Part shown: positions 1 to 5,659 of the stretch, piece after piece | Layout of the letters: every line of letters starts with the position of its first letter | How positions within the stretch are numbered: position 1 is the first letter of the stretch | Assembly: GCA_018065365.1 (NCBI GenBank) | Contig: JAGHTH010000160.1 | Span: 1 to 6,041 of the forward strand | Direction of reading: 5' to 3' | DNA: 6,041 nucleotides | From: Candidatus Coliplasma caballi | GTDB taxonomy: Bacteria; Bacillota; Clostridia; Oscillospirales; CAG-382 | Notes under the pieces: model-generated | The model's database searches: none | What the model saw: the letters and a program-made list of their open reading frames with translations, nothing else | Told to the model about the DNA's origin: nothing | Translations under genes and position numbers: made by a program

Positions 1-13
1 CTTTTTTCTGCCT

Positions 14-69
14 TCGGTCGATTTCGTCTCTACCGTACGCAAGTACGCCGACGATACGAAATCGACCGA
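14..69. repeat. Long inverted repeat with nested GNRA hairpin
   Basis: A perfect 14-bp inverted repeat pairs bases 14-27 with 56-69 (arm TCGGTCGATTTCGT). Inside it a 5-bp stem, 34-38 with 43-47, closes a GCAA tetraloop. There is no T-tract directly after it, so it is not a simple terminator. It lies upstream of a separate terminator and could be part of the 3' region of a gene outside the window, or an interspersed intergenic repeat. Function is unknown; the pairing is seen directly. Confidence 0.7.
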
Positions 70-107
70 TCCCCGGGCCCCTCTCTCCCTAATTTGCACG
101 CCCTTAA

Positions 108-140
108 GAACGCGGGTTTATTGCCCGCGTTTCTTTTTAT
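108..140 (+). terminator. Intrinsic terminator of an upstream gene
   Basis: The stem pairs AACGCGGG (109-116) with CCCGCGTT (124-131) around a 7-nt loop, and is followed by a T-rich tail (TTTCTTTTT, and a further T-run at 142-147). The T-tract is on the plus strand only, so it ends transcription coming from the left of the window. The gene it serves is not visible. It separates that unit from the promoter at 149-177. Confidence 0.8.
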
Positions 141-148
141 GTTTTTTC

Positions 149-177
149 TTGACTTTTTCGGCGCGGTATGGTACAAT
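149..177 (+). promoter_or_regulatory. Sigma-A-type promoter of the dockerin protein gene
   Basis: The -35 box is TTGACT (149-154) and the -10 box is TACAAT (172-177), with an optimal 17-nt spacer. The predicted transcript start is near 184, giving a short leader of about 30 nt. It sits between the upstream terminator and the ATG at 214, so the gene appears to have its own promoter. Confidence 0.75.
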
Positions 178-213
178 ACAGGCGTAAAATAGACCACGAA
201 AGGAAGCCAAACC

Positions 214-2133
214 ATGAAAAAAACGCTTTGCACTCTCTTGGCGGCAGTTTTGCTGCTTCCGCTCTGCTTTACGGCGGTCGCCGCGTCCGGATTGGAACTG
301 CCCGAAGTTCCGATCTACGACGTGAACTTTACCGAAACCGTTACGGACGTCAACGTTCCGTACGTTACGGGCGGCGTTTACGTTTACACCAACGACACGA
401 ACGCGGAAAAGGCGTTCGATTCGATCACTTACCACTTTTCTTCCGCGCTTCTGTTCGTGTTTGCGAAAGACGGCCGGCTGATCGAAGCGGGCTCGAGCTT
501 GCTCGAAAAGAAAGGGTGCGTGCAGGAAGCGATCAACGTTCCCGCAGGCGGCTTTGCCGTGGCGTTCCCTTCCGCAAAAACCAACCTCAAGAACTGCTGG
601 GATCACGCGATGGAGGGCGCGATGCTCTACAACGCGACGCTGGCGGTCGTGCGGCAGGTTTACGGAACGTTTGATTCCTCCGCGAAAAAGCTGAACGTCC
701 GCTACAACAAGCCGAAGGCACCTTCCGCGACCGCGAAAAAATACCTGTTCGTCGGCAACAGTACGACCTACGTGAACGGCAACCCGCTGAAATTCCGCGC
801 GCTCTGCGAAGCCGCAGGGCTGGAAGTAACGGTGGAATACTGCACCAAAGGCAGTTCTTACCTCTACCAGTGGGCAGACGAGACCGACGAGTGCGGCAAA
901 AAGCTGCGCGGGCTGTTGAACAAGAACAAATACGATTTCGTCGTCCTGCAGGACGCTTCCGGCGCAGGCAAGGACTCCTCGCTGAAAGCGGTCGCCAAGC
1001 TCGTTCCGCTGATCAAGGCAAACGGCGCGACGCCGCTGTTCTATATGCGCTACCCGGACAAATTGCCCGGAACTTCGCAGTTTAAGGAGCAGGTCTCCCG
1101 CTTCAACGACGTATACTCGACGCTGGCGGAAACCTATGGCACGAAGGTCGCGCCGGTCGTCAACGCGTACGCGCGCTGCGCGGAAAAGTACCCCGAGATC
1201 AATCTCTACGCGGACGACGCGCAGCACCACTCGAAAGCCGGCTCCTATCTGATCGCGGCGACCTGGCTGTACGCGTTCACGGGCAAGGACCCGGTCGGCA
1301 ACACCTACACCGCGGATCTTCCCGCCGACACGGTGAAAAAGTTGCAGGAGATCGCGAAGAACGCGGTCGAGGTACCGTACGTCGAGGGCGACGACGGCTC
1401 GGGCATTCCGAATTTCGTCGCGTCCGACGGCACGATCTACAAGCCGGTCTCGGTCGGCAAGGATTACACCCGCACCGGCATACCTTACACGGAAAAATAC
1501 GAGGACTCCGACGGCAAGGGCGGTTACCTCGGCAAGATGACCAACGGCAAGTTTGCACTCGCGGGCGACAGCGACGCGGCGATCGGCTGTTTCAAAGGCG
1601 CGAAGACGACCGTTACGGTCGATCTCGGCGAAGTGATGGCTGTCAAGGCGATGCTCACGGACCTGTGGGGCTGCCCCGGCTGGAAAATCGGCGATCCCGC
1701 GAGCGCGAACGTTACGGTGGCTTGTTCGGTGGACGGCGAAACGTGGTCTTCCGAAACGGAATTGACCTACAAGGAACTCAGCGTTGAGGGCGGCTGGAAG
1801 AAGTCGAACTTCTCCGGCGAGCTGGATGCGTTCACGGACGCGCGTTACGTGCGCTTCACGTTCAACATTTCCGGCAACTTCTGCTGGGTCAGCGAAACGG
1901 TCGTTTACGGGTCCGAAAAAGAAATAAAACCCAAATTCAAGCCCGGCGACATCAACGGCGACAACACGCTCGACGCGTTCGACTACCAGATGGTCAAAGC
2001 CGGCGTGCTCGGCTCCTACAAGCCGTCCGCCGAGGAACTTGCCCGCATGGACGTCAACGGCGACACCGCCGTCGATGCGTTCGACTACCAGATGGTCAAA
2101 GCCGCCGTGCTGGGTACGTATCAGTTTGATTGA
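214..2133 (+). CDS. Secreted SGNH (DUF4886-like) hydrolase with discoidin-like domain and C-terminal dockerin
   Basis: 639 residues. A Sec signal peptide spans about 1-24 (KK, hydrophobic core, AVAA). Residues 26-165 form an unassigned, probably beta-rich domain. Residues 176-365 carry SGNH hydrolase blocks: FVGNS with Ser183, Gly213 in TKGSS, VVLQDAS (243-249) and a D335-x-x-H338-x-S-x-x-G pattern, closest to what I know of DUF4886 proteins. Residues about 425-567 resemble an F5/8 type C (discoidin) carbohydrate-binding domain (KMTNG, VDLGE, VSVDG-like CSVDGETW, ARYVRF). Residues 577-635 are two dockerin repeats, D579-N581-D583-D590 and D613-N615-D617-D624. The start has AAAGGA nine bases upstream. 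The inferred role is an extracellular carbohydrate esterase-like enzyme attached to a cohesin scaffold; the substrate is unknown. It appears monocistronic, with its own promoter and a downstream stem-loop. Confidence 0.88.
   Translation: MKKTLCTLLAAVLLLPLCFTAVAASGLELPEVPIYDVNFTETVTDVNVPYVTGGVYVYTNDTNAEKAFDSITYHFSSALLFVFAKDGRLIEAGSSLLEKKGCVQEAINVPAGGFAVAFPSAKTNLKNCWDHAMEGAMLYNATLAVVRQVYGTFDSSAKKLNVRYNKPKAPSATAKKYLFVGNSTTYVNGNPLKFRALCEAAGLEVTVEYCTKGSSYLYQWADETDECGKKLRGLLNKNKYDFVVLQDASGAGKDSSLKAVAKLVPLIKANGATPLFYMRYPDKLPGTSQFKEQVSRFNDVYSTLAETYGTKVAPVVNAYARCAEKYPEINLYADDAQHHSKAGSYLIAATWLYAFTGKDPVGNTYTADLPADTVKKLQEIAKNAVEVPYVEGDDGSGIPNFVASDGTIYKPVSVGKDYTRTGIPYTEKYEDSDGKGGYLGKMTNGKFALAGDSDAAIGCFKGAKTTVTVDLGEVMAVKAMLTDLWGCPGWKIGDPASANVTVACSVDGETWSSETELTYKELSVEGGWKKSNFSGELDAFTDARYVRFTFNISGNFCWVSETVVYGSEKEIKPKFKPGDINGDNTLDAFDYQMVKAGVLGSYKPSAEELARMDVNGDTAVDAFDYQMVKAAVLGTYQFD
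1975..2104 (+). repeat. Duplicated dockerin repeat within the CDS
   Basis: An identical 28-nt stretch occurs at 1975-2002 and 2077-2104, 102 nt (34 codons) apart. It encodes AFDYQMVKA in each calcium-binding repeat of the dockerin. Flanking codons differ at several positions, so the identity is local. Two-fold internal symmetry is normal for dockerins, where it permits two cohesin-binding orientations; nucleotide identity over this length suggests recent duplication, gene conversion or strong codon constraint. Confidence 0.85.
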
Positions 2134-2152
2134 GTTTTGATTGATGTTTATG

Positions 2153-2191
2153 CGGGGGAAACATTTTATTCGAGAGAAAAAGTTTCCCCCG
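2153..2191 (+). terminator. Strong stem-loop after the dockerin gene
   Basis: A perfect 10-bp stem pairs CGGGGGAAAC (2153-2162) with GTTTCCCCCG (2182-2191) around a 19-nt loop, 20 bases after the stop codon at 2133. No T-tract follows; the next bases are a C-run. It may act as a 3'-end stabiliser or a poor terminator, or be an interspersed repeat. From memory, GTTTCCCC/GACCCCC-type inverted repeats are common between genes of gut Clostridia. Confidence 0.5.
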
Positions 2192-2320
2192 ACCCCCCTT
2201 CCAAAAGAACTTATTTTATGGGAATATGAAATGGGAAACAGACCAAGCAGAGCAAAACTCCGGCATCTAAACTTCTGACTCCCGACTCCAAACCTAAAAT
2301 CTTACCTTTCTTCAAAATTA
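2192..2320. other. Non-coding intergenic stretch without recognised features
   Basis: This AT-richer stretch between the stem-loop and the rpmH promoter contains no ORF with a ribosome binding site and no RNA gene I recognise. I saw no DnaA-box-like nonamers (TTATNCACA or its complement), although in many Bacillota the origin lies near rpmH. Confidence 0.5.
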
Positions 2321-2362
2321 TTGTCAAAAGCACTTGACAAAACGGCAAAGATGTGCTACAAA
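2321..2362 (+). promoter_or_regulatory. Promoter of the rpmH operon with dyad over the -35 box
   Basis: The -35 box is a perfect TTGACA (2334-2339), followed by a 17-nt spacer and a TACAAA -10 box (2357-2362); transcription would begin near 2369. The -35 box forms the right arm of a perfect 7-bp dyad, TTGTCAA (2321-2327) and TTGACAA (2334-2340), separated by 6 nt. The dyad could be an operator or chance. This is the only good promoter seen for the whole rpmH-to-jag cluster. Confidence 0.72.
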
Positions 2363-2370
2363 TAATAAAT

Positions 2371-2466
2371 GACGCTATTACGCTGCCGGAAAGGGCGCGT
2401 AAGGAAGCGCGAGAGCGCGCGGCAGGCAAGCACGGCACGCCGCGGGCTATGACGAAAAGATTACAA
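2371..2466 (+). promoter_or_regulatory. GC-rich structured leader of rpmH
   Basis: The leader of about 110 nt switches sharply from AT-rich promoter sequence to GC-rich self-complementary sequence. CTGCCG (2383-2388) can pair with CGGCAG (2420-2425). Inside that, GCGC-GAGA-GCGC (2407-2418) forms a GNRA-capped hairpin, which competes with a GCGC pairing of 2395-2398 to 2407-2410. A further small hairpin is possible at 2433-2443. No known riboswitch class is recognised. Any regulatory role, such as ribosomal-protein feedback, is inference. Confidence 0.4.
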
Positions 2467-2482
2467 TGGAGGTGGAAACCCA

Positions 2483-2617
2483 ATGAAACAGACCTATCAA
2501 CCCAAAAAGAGACACAGAAAGATGGAGCACGGCTTCCGCAAGAGAATGGCTACCGCGAGCGGCAGAAAAGTTCTCAAGAGAAGACGCGCAAAGGGCAGAT
2601 ATCAGCTGACCTATTGA
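2483..2617 (+). CDS. rpmH: 50S ribosomal protein L34
   Basis: 44 residues, the usual length for bacterial L34, a small very basic protein of the large ribosomal subunit that binds 23S rRNA. The family signature is complete: MKQTYQPKKRHRK at the N-terminus, HGFRKRMAT in the middle, then SGRKVLKRRRAKGR. The C-terminal YQLTY is a little unusual but compatible. The ATG has an excellent Shine-Dalgarno, GGAGGTG (2468-2474), about ten bases upstream. It is the first gene of the operon and is followed after 42 nt by rnpA, the conserved bacterial order. It is too short for many ORF filters, and overlapping ORFs in other frames here are spurious. Confidence 0.97.
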   Translation: MKQTYQPKKRHRKMEHGFRKRMATASGRKVLKRRRAKGRYQLTY

Positions 2618-2659
2618 TCTGGCTGATCTGACGTCCGTATCGGGCAAGGGAGCGAAGGA

Positions 2660-3022
2660 ATGGAACGGAAGAAGCGAAAACTGCATCCCGTCAAGGGCGC
2701 GCACTGGTTTTCCAGAGCGTACCGCAAAGGTCAGGTTTACGCCGGTCGCCATTTGGTGCTGTACGTCCTTCCCGCCCACGACAAAACGCGCACCTTGCTC
2801 GGTATCACGGTTTCCAAAAAACGCGGCAAAGCGGTCGTCCGCAATCGCGTCAAACGTTGGATCCGTGAATCGTACCGTCGGTATTTACCCGTCTTGAAGA
2901 ACGGAAAAGTGATTGTGATCGTTGCAAAGCAACCCGCCGTTACCGCCGGATTCGCCGTGCTGTCCGAGGAAGTGGGATATTTATTGGGCAAAGCAACTCT
3001 TTTAGACGAGGCGCCGCAATGA
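2660..3022 (+). CDS. rnpA: Ribonuclease P protein component
   Basis: 120 residues, typical for RnpA, the protein subunit that helps the RNase P RNA bind pre-tRNA and remove 5' leaders. The hallmark RNR region is intact at about 57-73 (GKAVVRNRVKRWIRESYR), preceded by LGITVSKKRGK, with the expected N-terminal Phe17 in the HWFSRAYRKG segment and a C-terminal helix from about 96. The ATG is supported by GGGAG (2648-2652), seven bases upstream; an in-frame TGA at 2624-2626 and the absence of another start rule out a longer form. An AAGGA motif directly abuts the ATG, too close to be the ribosome site. The stop overlaps the yidD start (ATGA, 3019-3022), which suggests translational coupling. Confidence 0.96.
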   Translation: MERKKRKLHPVKGAHWFSRAYRKGQVYAGRHLVLYVLPAHDKTRTLLGITVSKKRGKAVVRNRVKRWIRESYRRYLPVLKNGKVIVIVAKQPAVTAGFAVLSEEVGYLLGKATLLDEAPQ

Positions 3023-3267
3023 AACGTGTATTCCGTCGCGTTTTGATCGCACCGTTGCGGTTCTATCAGAAATGTATTTCTCCGGCGAAACCGCCGTGCT
3101 GCCGATTTGTTCCGACCTGTTCCCAATACGCCATCGAGGCCATCGAGAAGCGTGGGTGTTTCGTCGGGCTTTTTTTGGCGTTACGGAGAGTTCTGCGCTG
3201 CAATCCGTGGGGGAGTTTCGGGTACGATCCCGTCCCGGAGCGGACTGCCAAAAAGCGCAGAAAATAA
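3019..3267 (+). CDS. yidD: Membrane protein insertion efficiency factor YidD
   Basis: 82 residues, within the normal YidD range. YidD is a small peripheral cytoplasmic-membrane protein thought to assist insertion together with YidC. The N-terminus is basic and amphipathic (MKRVFRRVLIAPLRFYQKCISP). The conserved core follows: CRFVPTCSQYAIEAI (28-42), then RRVLRCNPW (56-64) and YDPVP (69-73), with conserved cysteines 28, 34 and 61. The start overlaps the rnpA stop by four bases, with GAGG (3008-3011) seven bases upstream inside rnpA. The C-terminus is strongly basic (KKRRK). It lies between rnpA and yidC, the standard location. Confidence 0.96.
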   Translation: MKRVFRRVLIAPLRFYQKCISPAKPPCCRFVPTCSQYAIEAIEKRGCFVGLFLALRRVLRCNPWGSFGYDPVPERTAKKRRK

Positions 3268-3301
3268 TCGTTGAAACCTTTGCCGACCTTAAAACGCAAA
3301 C

Positions 3302-3337
3302 GGCTTCCGTAGTTGCGACACGGGAAGCCACGGCAAC
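3302..3337 (+). promoter_or_regulatory. Stem-loop, possible pseudoknot, in the yidC leader
   Basis: In the 90-nt gap between yidD and yidC, GGCTTCCGT (3302-3310) pairs with 3320-3329 in nine base pairs with a single bulged G, leaving a 9-nt loop. The loop bases GTTGC (3312-3316) are complementary to GCAAC (3333-3337) just downstream, so an H-type pseudoknot can be drawn. The 3-nt linker across a 9-bp stem is tight and argues against it. An alternative pairs TTGCCG (3280-3285) with CGGCAA (3331-3336). It ends about ten bases before the yidC ribosome site. There is no T-tract, so it is not a terminator. Confidence 0.45.
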
Positions 3338-3357
3338 ACCAAAAGAAAGGAAACCAC

Positions 3358-4767
3358 ATGAACATTCTCTACGTCCCTTTCAGTTACGTCATGAAAGGGT
3401 GCCTGTGGATCACGCGGAACAACTACGTTTTCGCGCTGTTCTTCTTCGCGCTGGTCTTTCAGCTCGTCCTGCTGCCGCTTGCGATCAAAAGCCACAAGTC
3501 GCAGCTCAAAGCCGCGTCCATGCGTCCGAAGGAAATGGCGATCCGCAAAAAGTACAACGGCAGAACCGACCGCGCGACGCAGCAGAAGATGCAGGCGGAA
3601 ATTCAGGATATGTATCAGAAAGAGGGGTACAGCCCGCTTTCCGGCTGCCTGCCGCTGCTGATCCAGCTTCCGCTGATTTTCATTCTGTACGCGATCGTGC
3701 GTTACCCGATCCAGTATTCCTCGAACTTTACCGACGCCGCGAAAGCGCAGATCGGCGCGCAGTACGCCGAGACGGAAGTCGCCGACCTCAAGGACAGCGA
3801 GTTCCAGACCAAGATGGAATACTACACCTTTGAATACGTTGAGGAGATCCGCGCGTCCCTCAAATCCGGCGACGCCGGCAACAAAGCCAACAGCGAACTG
3901 CTTGCCCTCGAAAGCAAGCTGAACGCGACCGTCATCAAAGAAAACGAGGCGGAGCAGAAATACGAAAACGGCTTTGTGAAGAACGAACTCAAGCTCGAAA
4001 CGCTGAAAAAAGCCGCCTACGCCGAAATGGGCGCCTGCGACGTTTTGCAGAACTACGGCGAAAATTACGTGCAGTCCTTAAAAGACAGCGGCGCGCTGGA
4101 CGCGGCGTTCGCGACCTCGTTCCCGCTCTCGTTTGAAGCGGACGGCGACACCGCCTACTACAACGACATGATCCCCGAGTTCAACTTCCTGTCGCTGAAC
4201 ATGCTGCGCACCCCGTCTTTCTCGAACAACATCACCTGGAAAGACTGGATCCTGCTGCTGATTCCGGTGCTGGTCTTCCTGACCTCCTGGCCGATGGCGA
4301 AGATCAACAAGCATTTCAACCCCACGCCCGCGTCGGTAAACGGCGTCGAGCAGCCCGGCGGCGGTTTCTTGCTGAACGTCGGTATGCCGCTGCTGTCGGC
4401 GGTGTTCTCGATGATGTTCCCCGCCGCGATCGGTATGTACTGGGTATGGCGTTCGCTGCTGTCCCTCGGGCAGCCCGTTCTGCTGTACAAACTCTATCCG
4501 ATGCCCAAATTGACGGAAGAAGATTTCAAGGCGGCGGAGCAGGAGTACAAGGGCTCGCAGAAGAAAAAGAAAGTCATTACGATCGAAGTTGACGAGGACG
4601 ACGATTCCTACGCCGACATTGAAGTGAAATCCGAGCGCGTCGCGACCGCCAAGCCCAAAACGGACGGTCAGCCCAAAAAGCGCGAGGACCTGCCGTACCG
4701 CAGACCGTCGTCGATCGAGATGCTGTCCGCGGACGATGATCAAACGGAAGACGGAAAGGATGAATGA
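3358..4767 (+). CDS. yidC: YidC/Oxa1 family membrane protein insertase with large extracytoplasmic insert
   Basis: 469 residues, long for a Gram-positive-type YidC (usually about 200-300). It inserts proteins into the cytoplasmic membrane, alone or with SecYEG. TM1 is about 22-43, followed by a charged cytoplasmic hairpin (44-92, with QKMQAEIQDMYQKEGYSPLSGC), TM2 about 96-116, TM3 about 296-313, and TM4-TM5 about 337-378. Residues 117-293 form a hydrophilic, probably helical insert predicted to lie outside the cell. The tail 380-469 is highly charged, with KKKK and an acidic run. The TM1 position normally held by the groove arginine (R-x4-P) is Gln35. ATG at 3358 is chosen because AAAGGA (3346-3351) lies six bases upstream; an in-frame TTG at 3313 falls inside the leader stem-loop. 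Confidence 0.93.
   Translation: MNILYVPFSYVMKGCLWITRNNYVFALFFFALVFQLVLLPLAIKSHKSQLKAASMRPKEMAIRKKYNGRTDRATQQKMQAEIQDMYQKEGYSPLSGCLPLLIQLPLIFILYAIVRYPIQYSSNFTDAAKAQIGAQYAETEVADLKDSEFQTKMEYYTFEYVEEIRASLKSGDAGNKANSELLALESKLNATVIKENEAEQKYENGFVKNELKLETLKKAAYAEMGACDVLQNYGENYVQSLKDSGALDAAFATSFPLSFEADGDTAYYNDMIPEFNFLSLNMLRTPSFSNNITWKDWILLLIPVLVFLTSWPMAKINKHFNPTPASVNGVEQPGGGFLLNVGMPLLSAVFSMMFPAAIGMYWVWRSLLSLGQPVLLYKLYPMPKLTEEDFKAAEQEYKGSQKKKKVITIEVDEDDDSYADIEVKSERVATAKPKTDGQPKKREDLPYRRPSSIEMLSADDDQTEDGKDE
4755..4760 (+). promoter_or_regulatory. Ribosome binding site that decides the jag start
   Basis: AAAGGA lies inside the end of yidC. Two in-frame ATGs follow: 4764, only three bases away and overlapping the yidC TGA, and 4770, nine bases away. 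The spacing favours 4770. The alternative adds only Met-Asn to the protein. Confidence 0.6.
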
Positions 4768-4769
4768 AT

Positions 4770-5468
4770 ATGAACGAAATCATTGCGACGGGCAAAACCG
4801 TTGAACTTGCGCTGCAAAACGCATTGGAGCAGCTCTGCAAGACCGCCGATGAAGTCGAATACGAGGTGCTGGAAGAAGCGCGCAAGGGCTTGTTCGGCAT
4901 CGGCGCGAGCGACGCGAAGATCAAAGTAACCGTCAAAGCGCCCGCGGAAGAAATTCCCGCGCAGAAAAAGCCCGCTTCGGAAAAAGCGTCTTGCGACGTT
5001 CCGGCAGGCGAGCTTCCCCAGAGTGCAAAGCGCGCGGTCGATCTGATCGAGAATCTGATCGCGAACATGGCGCTCAAAGCAAAGGTCGAGGTCGTTTCCT
5101 CGGACGACGAGGGCGTTTCGCTCAACGTGGTCGGAGAGGGGCTGGGCGTTCTGATCGGGCGCCGCGGCGACGTGCTGGACGCCGTTCAGTACATGGCAAA
5201 CCTGTCCGCAAACCTCGGCAAGAGCGGGTATTACCGTGTGTCGCTCGACGCGCAGGGTTACCGCGCAAAGCGTGCGGAGGCGATCCGCGCCATGACGCGC
5301 CGTGTGGCGGAAAAGGTGTTGAAGTATCACCGTTCGTTCCAGCTCGATCCCATGTCGGCGTACGAGCGTCGCATTGCGCACGATGAGTGTCAGAAGATTG
5401 AGGGAGTTACCACGCATTCGGTCGGAGAAGGAGCGGAGCGGCGTGTTGTCATTTCTCTCGAGAAGTGA
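4770..5468 (+). CDS. jag: RNA-binding protein Jag/KhpB (Jag-N, KH, R3H)
   Basis: 232 residues from the preferred ATG (234 if translation begins at 4764). Known relatives, Jag or KhpB, bind RNA and are linked to cell elongation and division, often with KhpA. The Jag-N domain occupies about 1-56 (IIATGKTVELAL, ARKGLFGIGA). A short Ala/Pro/Lys linker follows. The KH domain covers about 85-160 with its GxxG loop intact (IGRRGD, about 129-134). The R3H domain fills the C-terminus (R-x3-H in RRIAHDE at about 200-206, then GVTTHSVGEG and ERRVVISL). It directly follows yidC, with coupled translation likely, and is the last gene before the terminator at 5531. In many Clostridia mnmE comes next; here it does not. 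Confidence 0.95.
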   Translation: MNEIIATGKTVELALQNALEQLCKTADEVEYEVLEEARKGLFGIGASDAKIKVTVKAPAEEIPAQKKPASEKASCDVPAGELPQSAKRAVDLIENLIANMALKAKVEVVSSDDEGVSLNVVGEGLGVLIGRRGDVLDAVQYMANLSANLGKSGYYRVSLDAQGYRAKRAEAIRAMTRRVAEKVLKYHRSFQLDPMSAYERRIAHDECQKIEGVTTHSVGEGAERRVVISLEK

Positions 5469-5530
5469 TCGACCTCGTCAGACGGCGCAGAACCGCAAAA
5501 ACCGGATCAATAAAAGAATAATGGAAAATG

Positions 5531-5566
5531 AAAACGCAGGCGAAAAACCTGCGTTTTTGCTTTTAT
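5531..5566 (+). terminator. Intrinsic terminator of the rpmH-jag operon
   Basis: A perfect 10-bp stem pairs AAAACGCAGG (5531-5540) with CCTGCGTTTT (5548-5557) around a 7-nt loop, followed by TGCTTTTATT. The A- and T-tracts are symmetric, so it can also stop transcripts coming from the minus-strand gene at the right. It lies 62 bases after the jag stop codon. Confidence 0.88.
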
Positions 5567-5591
5567 TCAGCTAAAGCGGTTTTTGCTTTGA

Positions 5592-5639
5592 ACGATTTTT
5601 CCTCTCGCAATATTGATATATTGCTTCGGCAAAAATCGT
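5592..5639. repeat. Nested inverted repeat
   Basis: The outer arms ACGATTTTT (5592-5600) and AAAAATCGT (5631-5639) are perfectly complementary. Within them GCAATAT (5607-5613) pairs with ATATTGC (5618-5624) around a TGAT loop. A 6-nt CCTCTC segment lies between the 5' outer and inner arms. The overall plan matches the element at 14-69, although the stem sequences differ. Confidence 0.65.
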
Positions 5640-5659
5640 CCAATCTGCATCCCTCTGAC

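Noticed and set aside
1..189. A plus-strand frame open from the window edge to a TAG at 187-189
   Set aside because: It runs through the inverted repeat, a clear terminator and a promoter, and its translation is of low complexity; an upstream gene ending there would be terminated inside its own coding region.
118..1230. Long minus-strand ORF opposite the dockerin gene
   Set aside because: Arg/Val-rich translation typical of the antisense of GC-rich codons, with no domain and no ribosome site; the plus-strand protein is clearly real.
2134..2482. Replication origin next to rpmH
   Set aside because: The position is suggestive, but I found no DnaA-box-like sequences or AT-rich unwinding repeats in this gap.
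3271..3312. MifM-like arrest peptide upstream of yidC (TTG-initiated, 13 codons)
   Set aside because: The gap has no ATG, the TTG lacks a proper ribosome site, and the peptide has no membrane segment as MifM requires.
3072..3833. Plus-strand ORF overlapping yidD and yidC in another frame
   Set aside because: It overlaps two well-supported conserved genes, and its translation is Arg/Ala-rich without family features.
4740..5417. Minus-strand ORF opposite jag
   Set aside because: Antisense shadow of a conserved KH/R3H gene; no promoter, ribosome site or recognisable domain.
5374..5574. Small plus-strand ORF running from the end of jag through the terminator
   Set aside because: Its start lies inside jag and its C-terminus is simply the translated terminator stem; there is no independent support.
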